A stretch of DNA of 64,000 nucleotides from Gammaproteobacteria bacterium (GCA_014859375.1 JACUUH010000006.1:1-64000), one strand, 5' to 3'; positions 19,656 to 32,985 are shown, counted from the stretch's first letter. Notes: a model not told the origin generated them from the sequence alone. Numbers and translations are program-made.

Positions 19656-20651
19656 ATGGGAAAAATCACAGCCACTGACCGGCTTATCTTCACGCTGTTA
19701 TTTTCTATTATTATTAACCTGACTATCGTGTTGGGTGTGAGCTTTGATGCCACATCGCCGCCAACAAATCAGCCTCGTCTAAACCTCGAAATAACCTTGG
19801 TCAAGCAACAAACAATTGAAGCACCGGAACAAGCAGATTTTCTTGCTCAGGCAAATAATGAAGGTGGTGGCGAAACAGACCAAAAATCACCTGAACCAAC
19901 ACCCGATATAACCGAGCTTGCTGAACACGATTTACCCTCAGAACCTGTATTTGAACCGGTACAGCTTGACGCTGTTCAGCCAGAAGCAGTGACTGAAACA
20001 CCAGAGCAAGTGCTAGAAACAATAGTGCCAGAACCACAACCAGAGCCACCAAAACCTAAACCTGTAAAACCAGAACCATTGCCGGCGCAAGCAGATAAAA
20101 TAGTCACGGCCAAACAAGCTGAACGTAAAGTGGCCACTACACCAGAAATAGCTGATAAAAAACAAGAGCCTGTTGAAATACCAGAAAAGCCAGCTTTATC
20201 GGCTCGTGAATTGATGATGAATGCTCAAACTCAGATTGCTCAATTAGAACAGCAATTTAATATGTCGCGCATGGAGTTAAGTAAACGACCCAAAAAGCGT
20301 CGTATTTCGGCGGCAACCAAAGAGTATGCGGCCGCTGCCTATATTAAAGCATGGGCATCAAAAGTCGAACGTATCGGTAATTTTAATTACCCACAAGAAG
20401 CAAAACAAAAAGGCATCAATGGCAGTTTAATGTTATCGGTTGATATCAATCCTGATGGCAGCGTGCCTGCAAATGGCATTGTGATATCACGTTCATCGGG
20501 CCATAAAGTGCTCGATGATGCTGCTGTTAAAATTGTACGTCTAGGCGCGCCTTATGCAGCGATTCCTGACAATGTATTATTAGACAACGATATGTTAACC
20601 ATTATCAGAACATGGAAATTTGAAACAAATCAGGGCTTATCTGCTCGCTAA
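19656..20651 (+). CDS. TonB-family energy transducer
   Basis: N-terminal TM anchor, Pro/Glu-rich linker, C-terminal TonB domain (YPQEAKQKGINGSLMLSVDINPDGSV). Confidence 0.9.
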   Translation: MGKITATDRLIFTLLFSIIINLTIVLGVSFDATSPPTNQPRLNLEITLVKQQTIEAPEQADFLAQANNEGGGETDQKSPEPTPDITELAEHDLPSEPVFEPVQLDAVQPEAVTETPEQVLETIVPEPQPEPPKPKPVKPEPLPAQADKIVTAKQAERKVATTPEIADKKQEPVEIPEKPALSARELMMNAQTQIAQLEQQFNMSRMELSKRPKKRRISAATKEYAAAAYIKAWASKVERIGNFNYPQEAKQKGINGSLMLSVDINPDGSVPANGIVISRSSGHKVLDDAAVKIVRLGAPYAAIPDNVLLDNDMLTIIRTWKFETNQGLSAR

Positions 20652-21272
20652 ATTCAGGCACGTCTGTGCAAGTTGATAACCTTGCTGAGCTTTACTGATA
20701 TCACTCAGGCTGACAGGAAGTTGCAAACATAGTTGCTCAGCAAGTAGTTTAAGTTGTTCAACCGAGCCTGATTTTAGCTCTAACTCAATTTCATGAATTA
20801 TGTCACTGCTGTTGCCGCATCGTACTTCACCACGATCATAAGCTAATTCAACCTCACTGCCATCTGCTAGTTTTAACTGGATAGTGTGTCGAATAAAATC
20901 GGTGGTAAATAATTCAGAAACCTTATCCCAAACCTTGCTATCACTCACACTATCCGCTAAAGCTGTCTCCATAAGTTTAGTAATATTCCAGTTAGGGCTG
21001 GCTAACTCATGCTCCCACTCATCACGCTGATGCAAACCATTAACAACAACGCCAGATGTTTTAACAGTTTGCAGCCATTGACCGTTCGATAATCGCATTC
21101 GCAGGCCAAGACCGCGCTTCATCAAGTCAAGGTTGAAGGTATCAAAGTAAGTACTAACTAGTTTGTTAGACTTCATTTCACCTTGAATAAGGTTCGCCAA
21201 CACGCTTAAATCAGATAAATCTAATTGTTCTTGTTGTTGAACTCGTAGTTTAATTTCTTGTTCTAAGCTCAT
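20637..21272 (-). CDS. CYTH domain protein (inorganic triphosphatase-like)
   Basis: EIKLRVQ (ExExK-like), [19 protein letters not shown]. Confidence 0.87.
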   Translation of the reverse strand: MSLEQEIKLRVQQQEQLDLSDLSVLANLIQGEMKSNKLVSTYFDTFNLDLMKRGLGLRMRLSNGQWLQTVKTSGVVVNGLHQRDEWEHELASPNWNITKLMETALADSVSDSKVWDKVSELFTTDFIRHTIQLKLADGSEVELAYDRGEVRCGNSSDIIHEIELELKSGSVEQLKLLAEQLCLQLPVSLSDISKAQQGYQLAQTCLNLASR

Positions 21273-24094
21273 CGTTTTAATAATGGTGCTAAATAATGGC
21301 CGGTGTATGACTCCGCATGTTGTGCTACCTGTTCAGGTGTGCCCACAGCCACAACCATCCCACCACCGGAGCCACCTTCAGGTCCCATATCAATGATCCA
21401 GTCGGCAGTCTTAATCACATCCAAATTATGCTCAATAACAACGATGGTATTACCCTTATCCCGTAAGCGATGTAACACTTTTAATAACTGCTCGATATCA
21501 AAAAAATGTAAGCCGGTAGTGGGTTCATCAAGAATATACAGCGTCTTGCCAGTATCTCGTTTTGATAGTTCTTTAGCTAACTTAACCCGTTGTGCTTCAC
21601 CGCCAGATAATGTGGTCGCATTCTGACCCAGTTTTATATAGGTCAAACCAACATCAATCAATGTGTCTAGTTTTTTGGCAACCGTTGGAATATTAACGAA
21701 AAATTCGTTGGCTTCCTCTATGGTCATATCCAATACATCCGTAATCGTTTTACCTTTGTAGCGGATATCCAAGGTTTCACGGTTATAACGTTTACCCTTA
21801 CAAATGTCACAAGGCACATAAATATCAGGCAAGAAGTGCATTTCAACCTTGATTAGGCCATCACCTTGACAGGCTTCACAGCGCCCACCTTTGACATTAA
21901 AACTAAAGCGTCCGGGACCATAACCTCGTGCACGTGCCTCTGGCGTTCCAGCAAATAATTCTCTGACTGGTGTGAAAATGCCGGTGTAGGTGGCAGGATT
22001 TGATCGCGGTGTTCGCCCGATTGGACTTTGATTAATCGCGACCACTTTATCAAGTTGTTCCAAACCTAAAAAATCACTGTGTGGTGCTGGTTCTTCTGAT
22101 GCACCATTCAGTGTTTTTGAGGTTAATTTAAGCAGAGTGTCGTTTATTAAAGTCGACTTGCCTGATCCTGACACACCGGTAACACAGGTCATTAAACCAA
22201 TCGGAATATCAATATCGACATTTTGAAGGTTATTACCACAAGCCCCACGCAAACCAATACTACGGCCAGCAGGATAAGGATGCCTCGTTGTCGGTACTTC
22301 TATCTTACGTTTACCAGATAGATATTGACCTGTGAGTGACTGCTCACTTTTCATAATATCTTCTGGTGTACCTTGAGCAACGATCTGTCCGCCATGCACA
22401 CCCGCACCCGGCCCAATATCTAACACGTAGTCAGCGGCACGAATAGCATCTTCATCATGCTCAACCACAATCACGCTATTACCCAGATCACGTAGACGCG
22501 TTAGTGTGGCTAATAGGCGATCATTATCACGTTGATGCAAACCAATAGAAGGTTCATCCAGAATATACATCACACCAACTAAGCCAGCACCAATTTGACT
22601 TGCAAGTCGTATCCGCTGTGCTTCCCCACCGGATAAGGTATCCGCACTGCGTGATAACGATAAATAATCAAGACCAACATTGACTAAAAAGGTTAAACGT
22701 TCAGCAATTTCTATCACTATTTTCTTGGCAATTTCACCTTGCTTGCCCTGCAAATTTAAGCCTTCAAAAAACTGCTTAAGTTCGCCAACTGGCATACTGG
22801 TCAGTTGCGGCAATGATGTGGTGTTAATAAACACATTGCGAGCACCTTCATTTAAGCGTGCACCATGACATTCAGGACAGGCGCGTACAGTATGATATTT
22901 GGCTAGATCATCACGCACACTATTCGATTCAGTCTCGTGATATCGTCGTTCCATATTTGGAATAACACCTTCAAACACATGACTCCGAACAACGCTTTTA
23001 CCGCGATCGCCTAAATAGTTAAAATCAATTTTAGTTTTGCCACTGCCGTATAAAATGACGTGTCGAATATCATCTGATAGATCATCAAACGCAGTATCAA
23101 GATCAAACTTGTAATGCGTAGCCAATGACTGCATCAGTGAATAATAGTAGGCGTTACGACGATCCCAGCCTCTAATTGCCCCAGCAGCTAGACTCATTTC
23201 AGGATGTGCCACCACCCGAGTTGGATCAACAAACTGTTTCACACCCAAGCCATCGCAACTACCACAAGCACCAGCTGGGTTATTAAACGAAAACATACGA
23301 GGTTCTAATTCAGAAATCGAATAGCCACAGGTTGGACATGAAAATAAAGATGAAAACAAAACGTCACGATCATCGTCATCCATAGAGACAACACGTGCAA
23401 TGCCATCGCTCATTTGCAGTGCAGTTTCAAAAGATTCTGCCAAACGTTGTTGGAGGTCGGCCCGCACTTTAAAGCGATCAACGACTGCTTCTATCGTATG
23501 TTTTTTACGTAGCTCAAGCTCTGGTGGCTGATCAAGTTCAATCACTTTGCCGTTGACTCGTGCCCTTACAAACCCTTGAGCGCGCAGATTTTCCAATATA
23601 TCACGATGTTCACCCTTACGATCTTGCACAACAGGCGCTAATAACATCATGCGCTCACCCTCTGGCATCGCCAATACGGTATCAACCATTTGACTGACCG
23701 TTTGTGCTGCAAGAGGTAAATGATGGGTAGGACAACGAGGTTCACCGGCACGGGCAAACAATAATCTTAAATAATCATAAATTTCTGTAATTGTGCCAAC
23801 TGTTGAGCGCGGATTATGCGACGTCGACTTTTGTTCAATCGAAATCGCTGGTGACAAACCTTCAATATGATCAACATCAGGCTTTTCCATCATCGATAAA
23901 AACTGTCTGGCATAGGCTGATAGTGATTCGACATAACGACGCTGACCTTCAGCATACAGGGTATCAAATGCCAATGAAGACTTGCCTGAACCAGATAAAC
24001 CAGTAATGACAATCAACGCATCCCTTGGCAAATCCAGATCAATGTTTTTTAGATTGTGGGTACGCGCGCCGCGAATACTTATGCTTTTCATCAA
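21269..24094 (-). CDS. uvrA: Excinuclease ABC subunit A
   Basis: [21 protein letters not shown]; two Walker A and signature motifs; zinc-finger CxxC pairs. Confidence 0.99.
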   Translation of the reverse strand: MMKSISIRGARTHNLKNIDLDLPRDALIVITGLSGSGKSSLAFDTLYAEGQRRYVESLSAYARQFLSMMEKPDVDHIEGLSPAISIEQKSTSHNPRSTVGTITEIYDYLRLLFARAGEPRCPTHHLPLAAQTVSQMVDTVLAMPEGERMMLLAPVVQDRKGEHRDILENLRAQGFVRARVNGKVIELDQPPELELRKKHTIEAVVDRFKVRADLQQRLAESFETALQMSDGIARVVSMDDDDRDVLFSSLFSCPTCGYSISELEPRMFSFNNPAGACGSCDGLGVKQFVDPTRVVAHPEMSLAAGAIRGWDRRNAYYYSLMQSLATHYKFDLDTAFDDLSDDIRHVILYGSGKTKIDFNYLGDRGKSVVRSHVFEGVIPNMERRYHETESNSVRDDLAKYHTVRACPECHGARLNEGARNVFINTTSLPQLTSMPVGELKQFFEGLNLQGKQGEIAKKIVIEIAERLTFLVNVGLDYLSLSRSADTLSGGEAQRIRLASQIGAGLVGVMYILDEPSIGLHQRDNDRLLATLTRLRDLGNSVIVVEHDEDAIRAADYVLDIGPGAGVHGGQIVAQGTPEDIMKSEQSLTGQYLSGKRKIEVPTTRHPYPAGRSIGLRGACGNNLQNVDIDIPIGLMTCVTGVSGSGKSTLINDTLLKLTSKTLNGASEEPAPHSDFLGLEQLDKVVAINQSPIGRTPRSNPATYTGIFTPVRELFAGTPEARARGYGPGRFSFNVKGGRCEACQGDGLIKVEMHFLPDIYVPCDICKGKRYNRETLDIRYKGKTITDVLDMTIEEANEFFVNIPTVAKKLDTLIDVGLTYIKLGQNATTLSGGEAQRVKLAKELSKRDTGKTLYILDEPTTGLHFFDIEQLLKVLHRLRDKGNTIVVIEHNLDVIKTADWIIDMGPEGGSGGGMVVAVGTPEQVAQHAESYTGHYLAPLLKR

Positions 24095-24145
24095 GCTTCC
24101 GTATAAAATAAGATCAAACCACTCAATATACTCTTAACGGCCACC

Positions 24146-25525
24146 ATGACGCAAAACCAAAACAACACTGAAACCATGACCTCTTCGGAAAAACGTAGCG
24201 TAATTGGATTATCAGGTATCTTCGCATTGCGTATGTTGGGTTTGTTTATGATTTTGCCCGTGTTTTCATTAGCTGCAGACCAATATACTGGTGCAACGCC
24301 AATCTTGATTGGTGTTGCTATTGGTGCTTATGGATTGACTCAGGCCCTGTTCCAAATTCCGTTTGGTATGCTTTCTGATCACATCGGGCGCAAACGGGTC
24401 ATCACCATTGGCTTATTGCTATTTGCAGCAGGCAGTATTGTTGCCGCTGTTTCTGACTCTATTTATATGGTGATTGCTGGTCGTTTGTTACAAGGTAGCG
24501 GTGCCATTGCAGCAGCGATCATGGCGTTGACCGCAGATCTCACTCGCGACGAACACCGCACTAAAGCCATGGCCAGTATCGGTATCAGTATCGGATTATC
24601 GTTTTCAGTCGCACTTGCTGTTGGTTCTGCATTAGAGCATTGGATAGGTTTATCCGGTATTTTTTGGGCAACAGCGGCATTGGCATTAGTCGGTATTGCA
24701 ATTCTGCATTTATGGGTACCGACGCCAAAACGCAGTATCAGTCATCGTGATATGGAACCAGTTCCAACACAGTTTATTAAGGTATTTCATAATACTGACA
24801 TTATGAGACTGGTGTTTAGCATTATGATTTTGCATTGCTTACTGACCATCAGCTTTTATGCATTGCCAATCACATTGTTAGAACAAACAGATCTGCCGAA
24901 ACAGCAACATGCTTTAACCTATTTACCAATACTTGTTTTAGCTTTTATCAGCATGGTGCCATTCATCATCATTGCTGAAAAAAAACGCAAAATGAAGCAA
25001 ATATTGATCGGTGCCGTAGCGACTTTAGGCTTAGCAGAACTGGGTTGGGCTTTTTTCCCAAGCTCGCTCACCAGCATCTTAATTAGTTTATGGTTGTTCT
25101 TTACCGCATTTAATATATTAGAAGCCAGTCTACCTTCATTAATGTCCAAATTAAGTCCATTAGCGAATAAAGGTACCGCGATGGGCATCTATTCGACTGC
25201 TCAATTTATTGGTGCTTTTATTGGTGGCGCATCAGGTGGTTTTATTTATAGCCATTTTCATTTAAGTGGTGTATTTATTTTTGCAGCCATTTTAACGCTG
25301 CTGTGGTTAGTTATTATTGTACCTATGCGCCAACCTAAACACTTATCAAGTAAAATTATCCACCTTGATACAGTAACAATTGCCAATGCTGATGCGATCA
25401 ATGAGCAACTTATGGCGATTAGAGGCGTAGTTGAAACTATCGTCGTTATTGAAGAACAAGTGGCTTATGTTAAATATTCAGCCGATGATAGTGATGCTTC
25501 AGCTTTGGATGCATTTAAAGCCTAG
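24146..25525 (+). CDS. MFS transporter, YajR-like with C-terminal soluble domain
   Basis: 12-TM MFS pattern (GMLSDHIGRKRVI) plus about 60-aa C-terminal domain. Confidence 0.85.
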   Translation: MTQNQNNTETMTSSEKRSVIGLSGIFALRMLGLFMILPVFSLAADQYTGATPILIGVAIGAYGLTQALFQIPFGMLSDHIGRKRVITIGLLLFAAGSIVAAVSDSIYMVIAGRLLQGSGAIAAAIMALTADLTRDEHRTKAMASIGISIGLSFSVALAVGSALEHWIGLSGIFWATAALALVGIAILHLWVPTPKRSISHRDMEPVPTQFIKVFHNTDIMRLVFSIMILHCLLTISFYALPITLLEQTDLPKQQHALTYLPILVLAFISMVPFIIIAEKKRKMKQILIGAVATLGLAELGWAFFPSSLTSILISLWLFFTAFNILEASLPSLMSKLSPLANKGTAMGIYSTAQFIGAFIGGASGGFIYSHFHLSGVFIFAAILTLLWLVIIVPMRQPKHLSSKIIHLDTVTIANADAINEQLMAIRGVVETIVVIEEQVAYVKYSADDSDASALDAFKA

Positions 25526-25575
25526 TCATCGTAGAATAAGCCAAACTAATAAACCAAATTAACAAGGAGCAAATT

Positions 25576-26043
25576 ATGTCAGTCAATAAAGTCATTCTAG
25601 TAGGACGTCTCGGTGCCGAACCTGAAAGCCGTGCATTTCCTAATGGTGGCTCCATCTGCAATTTGAGCCTTGCAACAACTGAAAGCTGGAAAGACAAGCA
25701 AACAGGTGAGCGCCAGGAACGCACTGAATGGCATCGCGTTGTATTGCGTAACCGTCTTGGTGAAATTGCACAACAATATCTGCACAAAGGCTCACAAGTA
25801 TATATCGAAGGTCGCATCACCACCCGTAAATGGCAAGATCAAAATGGTCAAGATCGCTATTCAACAGAAATCATTGGTAATGAAATGACCATGCTTGATA
25901 GTAAAGGCGCAAGCAATAACACCGGTGGCGGTCAACCTTCATATCAGCAGAATACGCCAAAACCTGCCTCACCTTCTGCTGGCCCTGATTATGGTTCACC
26001 ACAAGGTGGTGCCGATTATCTTGATGATGATATTCCTTTTTAG
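25576..26043 (+). CDS. ssb: Single-stranded DNA-binding protein
   Basis: [17 protein letters not shown]; acidic tail ending DDDIPF. Confidence 0.99.
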   Translation: MSVNKVILVGRLGAEPESRAFPNGGSICNLSLATTESWKDKQTGERQERTEWHRVVLRNRLGEIAQQYLHKGSQVYIEGRITTRKWQDQNGQDRYSTEIIGNEMTMLDSKGASNNTGGGQPSYQQNTPKPASPSAGPDYGSPQGGADYLDDDIPF

Positions 26044-26071
26044 ATGGAATATAGAATCTCCCGCTTTACTG

Positions 26072-26098
26072 AAAGGCCACGTTATTCGTGGTCTTTTT
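26072..26098 (+). terminator. Rho-independent terminator after ssb
   Basis: AAAGGCCACG-TTATT-CGTGGTCTTTTT. Confidence 0.75.
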
Positions 26099-26192
26099 GT
26101 TGGTAGCTTTTAGTGCGATAGATCAACAAAAAGCTTGATTGCTTAACCTAACAGTGGGAGCATCAATTTAGCTAGTCAACATAGGAAATCGT

Positions 26193-27545
26193 ATGAACAA
26201 AGTTGCCCATACCACTATCCGTCCAACACACGGCCTCAACCTGTTGTCTCAGGAAGAAATTTACCAATTGAGTAATCCAAGTGCGGATCTTTATCAATTA
26301 TTTCGCGACTGCGCACTCGCGGTACTGAATACAGATAGCAATGAAGATGATGCCGAACAAATCTTCAATCTGTATTCAGATTTCGATATCAAACTTAAAC
26401 CTCAACCTCGCGGTGTCATGCTCGAAATATTTAATGCCCCCGCCCAATCTTTTGTTGATGGTGAGATTATTAAAGGCATTCAGGAGCACTTGTCATCCGT
26501 ATTGCGCGATATTGTCTATGCTGATTTTAAAGTACTTGCGGATGGCTGTGGTAACGGCAATATAACCGACAAAATATTTCATATTTTACGAAATGCCGGC
26601 ACCATAAAACCCAATGTTGCACCCAACCTTGTTGTTTGTTGGGGTGGCCATTCTATTCCGCGTCAAGAATATGATTATGCCAAACATGTCGGCTATCAAC
26701 TCGGTTTGCGTGGTCTTGATATCATTACCGGATGCGGTATTGGAGCTATGAAAGGCCCAATGAAAGGTGCCGCTGTCGGTCATGCCAAGCAGCAATATAA
26801 CAATGGCCGTTATATTGGGATCAGCGAGCCTGGCATTATTGCCTCTGAATCGCCCAATGCTATTGTGAATGAATTGGTGATCATGCCTGATATCGAAAAA
26901 CGCTTGGAAGCATTTGTCCGATTGGGACACTGCATTATTGTGTTTCCAGGAGGTGTCGGCACAGTAGAAGAAATTCTTTATTTGTTAAGTATTCAGCTTC
27001 ATCCAGAGAATACTATCGATATTCCTCTTATTTTTGCTGGCCCTGAATGCTGTCGAGGTTATTTTACAACCTTAGACAAGTTTTTACGTAAATGCCTCGG
27101 TGATGACATCGCTGAACGCTATCAAATTATCATTGGTGAACCGGATAAAGTAGGCACATTAGCTAAAAATGCAGTGCAATTAATCCATAAACAACGCAGC
27201 GCCACTAGCGAGGCTTATTACTTTAACTGGCAGCTTAAAATATCCCCTGAATTACAACACCCATTCGAACCTACTCATGACAATATGGCTGCATTACGAC
27301 TTGACCCAAATCTGCCTAAACATGAGTTAGCAAGCCAACTACGATCCGCTTTTTCTGGCATTGTTGCTGGTAATGTTAAATCATTTGGCATACGCCAGGT
27401 TACTCAAAACGGTCCATACAAAATTGATGGCGACAGCACGATTTTAAATGCAATTGACGAACTACTTCGTGTGTTTGTGAAAGAACAGCGGATGAAACTG
27501 GGGCAAGGAGAGAAAGATTACAAACCCTGTTATCAAATTGTTTAA
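26193..27545 (+). CDS. ppnN: Nucleotide 5'-monophosphate nucleosidase, YgdH/PpnN family
   Basis: LOG-like core (GCGIGAMKGPMKGA, FPGGVGTVEEILYLL) with YgdH-type N and C domains. Confidence 0.9.
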   Translation: MNKVAHTTIRPTHGLNLLSQEEIYQLSNPSADLYQLFRDCALAVLNTDSNEDDAEQIFNLYSDFDIKLKPQPRGVMLEIFNAPAQSFVDGEIIKGIQEHLSSVLRDIVYADFKVLADGCGNGNITDKIFHILRNAGTIKPNVAPNLVVCWGGHSIPRQEYDYAKHVGYQLGLRGLDIITGCGIGAMKGPMKGAAVGHAKQQYNNGRYIGISEPGIIASESPNAIVNELVIMPDIEKRLEAFVRLGHCIIVFPGGVGTVEEILYLLSIQLHPENTIDIPLIFAGPECCRGYFTTLDKFLRKCLGDDIAERYQIIIGEPDKVGTLAKNAVQLIHKQRSATSEAYYFNWQLKISPELQHPFEPTHDNMAALRLDPNLPKHELASQLRSAFSGIVAGNVKSFGIRQVTQNGPYKIDGDSTILNAIDELLRVFVKEQRMKLGQGEKDYKPCYQIV

Positions 27546-27619
27546 CGTCACATAGACAATCTCACAAGCATGATTGCCAGCCAAGGGATAAATCGCTTTC
27601 TGGTGCTAACATAGTTTCT

Positions 27620-29176
27620 TTATTTAATCGTAATCGGCTCTAACTTGAAGTACTTGTCAGCTAAATAAATAAGCATCAACACAGGTAAACCCATCAACGC
27701 TGTCAATAAGAAAAACTGTTGGTAGCCGAAAGCTTCAACCATCGTCCCTGAATAGCCACCTAACACTTTAGGCAGTAGGGTCATTAACGAACTAAATATC
27801 GCATATTGCACAGCGGTAAATGAAATATTAGTTAGGCTTGATAAAAATGCAATAAATGCCGCGCTAGCTAATCCTGCTGATAAATTATCTGCGGAAATCA
27901 CTAAATACAGCATCGGCATATCGTAACCAACTTGAGCTAACACCATAAATAATAAGTTAGTCGCTGCTGACAAGATCGCCCCTAGAAATAATATTCTTAT
28001 CACGCCAAACCTGAGCACCAATACGCCACCAAGAAAGCCGCCGACAATCGTCATAATCAAACCAAATGTTTTAACTACTGTGGCAATTTCTGGCTTACTA
28101 AACCCAAGATCTTGATAAAACACATTGGAAATCACCCCCAGAACGATATCCGAAATACGATAAAGCGCAATTAATGCCAACAGTAACCACGCTAATTTCA
28201 AGCCATAACGATGAAAGTAATCTTTAACAGGTGCAATATAGGTTGTATCAAGCATGTCCTGCTGGATAAGGCGAGACTGCACCAGCGTTTTTGCGATAAG
28301 GAAAGCAACTGTAAGTGCAAATGCCAAGCGACATAAGTCGATAATAAATCCAGCTAGGTAGCCATTTGCCAAATGTAGCGTTAACGTTTGTTTTGCAAGT
28401 TGAGCAAGATCCGAGCTAATGGCAAAACTCGCAACAAACCCACTGACAGATAACGTAAATAACACCATCAAGCCAAAATACTGTTTTTGTTTGATTGCTG
28501 GTCGGCTATCCCGTGCAGTGATTGGTTCAGAAATTATTAGGGTCGTCATAACACCAATCAACATCATTAAAGCCATCACAAGATAGGTATATTTCCATGC
28601 TGTATAGCTGTATTGATCCAGTGATGAACCTAAGTAACTGGCTAAAAATAAGCCGCCAGCACCTGCCAGCAACATACCGATCCGATAACCAGCAATATAG
28701 CTTGAGGACATTAAGGCTTGTAAATCAGGCTCAGCTGATTCAATGCGATAAGCATCAAGCGCAACATCTTGTGTTGCAGATGAAAACCCTAAAATTACGG
28801 CTGCCCATGCCATTACCGTTAAGCCATTCTCACTGGGATCAATCATGGCCATGGCAATAATTGCCAACATAATTGCAAGTTGGGATAAAAGTAACCAGGC
28901 ACGTCGCCGACCTAACTGTTTGGTCAATACTGGTATAGATAAAGTGTCAACTAATGGCGCCCAAACAAATTTGAATGAATAGCCTAATGCCGCCCAGCTA
29001 AAATAGGTGACAGCGGCTCGTTCAACCCCTGCTTCTCGTAGCCATAAACTCAACGATGAGAAAATCAGCAATAAAGGTAAGCCTGCGGATATTCCAAAAA
29101 ACAGCATGGTCACAACCCGCGGGTGCGCAAAGGCAGCTAACGTCTGCTGCCACGTGCGTTTAGATATTTCACTCAT
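27620..29176 (-). CDS. AmpG-family MFS permease
   Basis: FFGISAGLPLLLIFSSLSLWLREAGVERAAVTYFSWAALGYSFKFVWAPLVD. Confidence 0.88.
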   Translation of the reverse strand: MSEISKRTWQQTLAAFAHPRVVTMLFFGISAGLPLLLIFSSLSLWLREAGVERAAVTYFSWAALGYSFKFVWAPLVDTLSIPVLTKQLGRRRAWLLLSQLAIMLAIIAMAMIDPSENGLTVMAWAAVILGFSSATQDVALDAYRIESAEPDLQALMSSSYIAGYRIGMLLAGAGGLFLASYLGSSLDQYSYTAWKYTYLVMALMMLIGVMTTLIISEPITARDSRPAIKQKQYFGLMVLFTLSVSGFVASFAISSDLAQLAKQTLTLHLANGYLAGFIIDLCRLAFALTVAFLIAKTLVQSRLIQQDMLDTTYIAPVKDYFHRYGLKLAWLLLALIALYRISDIVLGVISNVFYQDLGFSKPEIATVVKTFGLIMTIVGGFLGGVLVLRFGVIRILFLGAILSAATNLLFMVLAQVGYDMPMLYLVISADNLSAGLASAAFIAFLSSLTNISFTAVQYAIFSSLMTLLPKVLGGYSGTMVEAFGYQQFFLLTALMGLPVLMLIYLADKYFKLEPITIK

Positions 29177-29952
29177 TGAGCAATGGAATAGTCATAGTCA
29201 ATAATCAATGGCGCATGATCGGAAAATCGCTCATCTTTATATATTTTAGTAGCCTTCACTTTACCTTTTAAAGAAGGTGAAAGTACATGGTAATCAATCC
29301 GCCATCCAACATTGTTGATCCATGCCTGTCCACGATTCGACCACCACGTGTATTCGTGCTCTTGTTGCGGCAACTCACGAAACGCATCGACAAATCCTTT
29401 TTGGTCAAATAATACATCTAACCAAGCGCGCTCTTCAGGTAAGAAGCCTGAGTTTTTCTGATTGCCTTTCCAATTACGAATATCTTGGTTTTTATGCGCA
29501 ATATTCCAATCACCACAGACAATATAGTCACGACCTGATGCTTTCATCTGATCGAGTTTTACCATCATATAATCCATACAACGGTATTTGGCCTGCTGAC
29601 GTTCTTGTTTTGAGGAACCCGATGGCATATAGAGCGAAATAACGCTCAAATTACCAAACTTTGCCTCAATATAGCGCCCCTCATCATCAAACTCTTGATC
29701 ACCCATGCCTTCAATAACAACATCTGGTTTTTGCTTACAATAAAGTGCAACACCACTGTATCCCTTCTTTTGGGCATCATGATAATAACAGTGATAGCCT
29801 TCTGGACAATATATATCGTCTTCCAATTGATGACGTTGCGCTTTGGTTTCCTGAATGCAGACCACATCTGCTTGTTGCGTGGTTAACCAGTCAAAAAACC
29901 CCTTACGCCCAGCGGCACGAATACCGTTGACATTAGCAGTGATAATTCTCAT
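29173..29952 (-). CDS. xthA: Exodeoxyribonuclease III
   Basis: MRIITANVNGIRAAGRKGFFDWL; CIQETKAQ; GDWNIAH; RFSDHAPLIIDYD. Confidence 0.95.
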   Translation of the reverse strand: MRIITANVNGIRAAGRKGFFDWLTTQQADVVCIQETKAQRHQLEDDIYCPEGYHCYYHDAQKKGYSGVALYCKQKPDVVIEGMGDQEFDDEGRYIEAKFGNLSVISLYMPSGSSKQERQQAKYRCMDYMMVKLDQMKASGRDYIVCGDWNIAHKNQDIRNWKGNQKNSGFLPEERAWLDVLFDQKGFVDAFRELPQQEHEYTWWSNRGQAWINNVGWRIDYHVLSPSLKGKVKATKIYKDERFSDHAPLIIDYDYSIAQ

Positions 29953-30059
29953 AATTTCGCCTAATTTAAAATTTTCGACATAATACCATTTACAAGCGAT
30001 AAAAAAATCGGGATAATGCTCGGTTCAACATACCAATAGCTGGTTTTAGGAGAAGCATT

Positions 30060-30320
30060 TTGGCAAACTCAGCACAAGCAAAAAAACGCGCAAAACAAGC
30101 AGAAGAAAGTCGTCAACTAAATTCTAGTCAACGTTCTGCAATGCGTACAACTGTTAAAAAATTGAACGCTGCAATTGCTAGCGGTGATAAAGAACAAGCA
30201 ACTGCTGCTTTTCAAGCTGTTGTACCAGCTCTTGATCGTGCTGCACGCAAAGGTCTTATTCATAAAAACGCTGCTGCTCGTAGCAAAAGCCGTTTGAATA
30301 ACGCAGTTCGCGCACTATAA
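30060..30320 (+). CDS. rpsT: 30S ribosomal protein S20 (TTG start)
   Basis: [30 protein letters not shown]. Confidence 0.98.
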   Translation: MANSAQAKKRAKQAEESRQLNSSQRSAMRTTVKKLNAAIASGDKEQATAAFQAVVPALDRAARKGLIHKNAAARSKSRLNNAVRAL

Positions 30321-30340
30321 TTCAAAGCATCATTGCTTTT

Positions 30341-30367
30341 AAAAAACCGGCAGATGCCGGTTTTTTT
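30341..30367 (+). terminator. Rho-independent terminator after rpsT
   Basis: AAAAAACCGGCAGATGCCGGTTTTTTT. Confidence 0.92.
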
Positions 30368-30386
30368 ATGTCTGCAATTTAACCGT

Positions 30387-31517
30387 TCATCCTGTTACAA
30401 CTAAATTATCACGATGAATTAGTTCTGGCTCATCAATATAGCCCAATAAAGACTCAATTTCACGACTGGCATGGCCCATAATTTTTAGTGTTTCATCAGT
30501 ATTGTAATTGACTAAACCACGCGCAACTTCCTTACCATTCATATCAAGACAAATTACTAAGTCACCCCGTTGGTATTTACCTTCGACATGTTTGACACCG
30601 ACAGGTAAAACACTACGTCCTTGCTGACGAATCACGTCAACGGCACCGTCATCCAGGATGATTTGACCTTTAGGTTTGAGATGCCCAACTAACCATTGTT
30701 GGCGTGCGGTAAGCGTCTGATTATCAGGCCACAATAAGGTTCCAACACCTTGACCTGCCGCCAGAAATCGTAAATTTTCAGGATGTTTACCAGACAAAAT
30801 AACAGTAGCAGCACCTGACTGAGCAGCACGACGAGATGCCAATAACTTGGTCGCCATTCCTCCGCGACCTAATTGACCTTTACTATCACTCGCCATCGCA
30901 TCTAAAGCAGGATTACTTGCGGCTGATGCTGCAATCATACGTGCATCAGGATTGACTCTAGGATCGGAATCAAACAAACCATCTTGATCGGTCAAAATGA
31001 CTAATACATCAGCTTCAATTAAATTGGCTGTCATCGCCGCAAGCGTATCGTTATCACCAAACCGAATTTCGTCAGTTGCTATCGTGTCATTTTCATTCAC
31101 GACGGGCAATACGCCTAAGTCCAATAGACTGTTTAACGTGCTTCGTGCATTCAAATGCCGACTGCGATCAGATAAATCCGAATGAGTTAGCAAAATTTGA
31201 GATGTCAAAATACCATGCAGTCGACATTCAGACGCATAGGCTTGAATCAAATTCATTTGACCAACACTGGCCGCCGCTTGCAGTAGATGAATCGCATGAG
31301 GACGTTTTGACCAGCCTAATTGTTGCATACCAGCAGCTACTGAACCAGAAGTAACCAACACAATCTCTTTGCCTTGATTACGCAAATAGGCAATTTCACC
31401 ACTTAACCATTTAATGCGCTCATGATCCAACCCTTCACCAATTCGAGTCAGTAAGGCACTACCGATCTTGATAACCCAACGTTTGGTGTCAGCAAGTTGT
31501 TGGTGTGGTGTCGTCAC
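30387..31517 (-). CDS. proB: Glutamate 5-kinase with PUA domain
   Basis: RWVIKIGSALLT; LVTSGSVAAGM; NENDTIAT; C-terminal PUA. Confidence 0.97.
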   Translation of the reverse strand: MTTPHQQLADTKRWVIKIGSALLTRIGEGLDHERIKWLSGEIAYLRNQGKEIVLVTSGSVAAGMQQLGWSKRPHAIHLLQAAASVGQMNLIQAYASECRLHGILTSQILLTHSDLSDRSRHLNARSTLNSLLDLGVLPVVNENDTIATDEIRFGDNDTLAAMTANLIEADVLVILTDQDGLFDSDPRVNPDARMIAASAASNPALDAMASDSKGQLGRGGMATKLLASRRAAQSGAATVILSGKHPENLRFLAAGQGVGTLLWPDNQTLTARQQWLVGHLKPKGQIILDDGAVDVIRQQGRSVLPVGVKHVEGKYQRGDLVICLDMNGKEVARGLVNYNTDETLKIMGHASREIESLLGYIDEPELIHRDNLVVTG

Positions 31518-31520
31518 ACA

Positions 31521-32591
<1,071 letters not shown>

Positions 32592-32635
32592 TTATGACTT
32601 ATGTTCAAAAATAGTCATTATTAAAAAAGTCCAGA

Positions 32636-32666
32636 AACAAAAAACCCCGCATCAGCGGGGCTTTTA
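32636..32666 (-). terminator. Terminator downstream of rpmA
   Basis: CCCCGC-ATCA-GCGGGG hairpin; U-rich on minus strand. Confidence 0.8.
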
Positions 32667-32701
32667 GCTGTTTGCCCCATATACGGGCCAACATACTGTT
32701 C

Positions 32702-32959
32702 TTAATTAGCAACTACGCTAACAAATGTACGGTTTTTGGGACCTTTAGTTTCGAATAAAACTCGGCCAGCAGCTTTTGCAAATAAAGTGTGATCTTTACC
32801 AATACCAACATTTTTACCCGCATGGTAACGTGTACCACGTTGACGGATAAGGATGTTACCACCATCAACAGATTCACCACCGTAGCGTTTAACGCCTAGA
32901 CGTTTCGATTCCGAATCACGTCCGTTTCTAGTACTACCACCCGCTTTCTTATGAGCCAT
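32702..32959 (-). CDS. rpmA: 50S ribosomal protein L27
   Basis: [29 protein letters not shown]. Confidence 0.99.
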   Translation of the reverse strand: MAHKKAGGSTRNGRDSESKRLGVKRYGGESVDGGNILIRQRGTRYHAGKNVGIGKDHTLFAKAAGRVLFETKGPKNRTFVSVVAN

Positions 32960-32985
32960 CTCTAAATCCTCTAATGTCGCTAATC

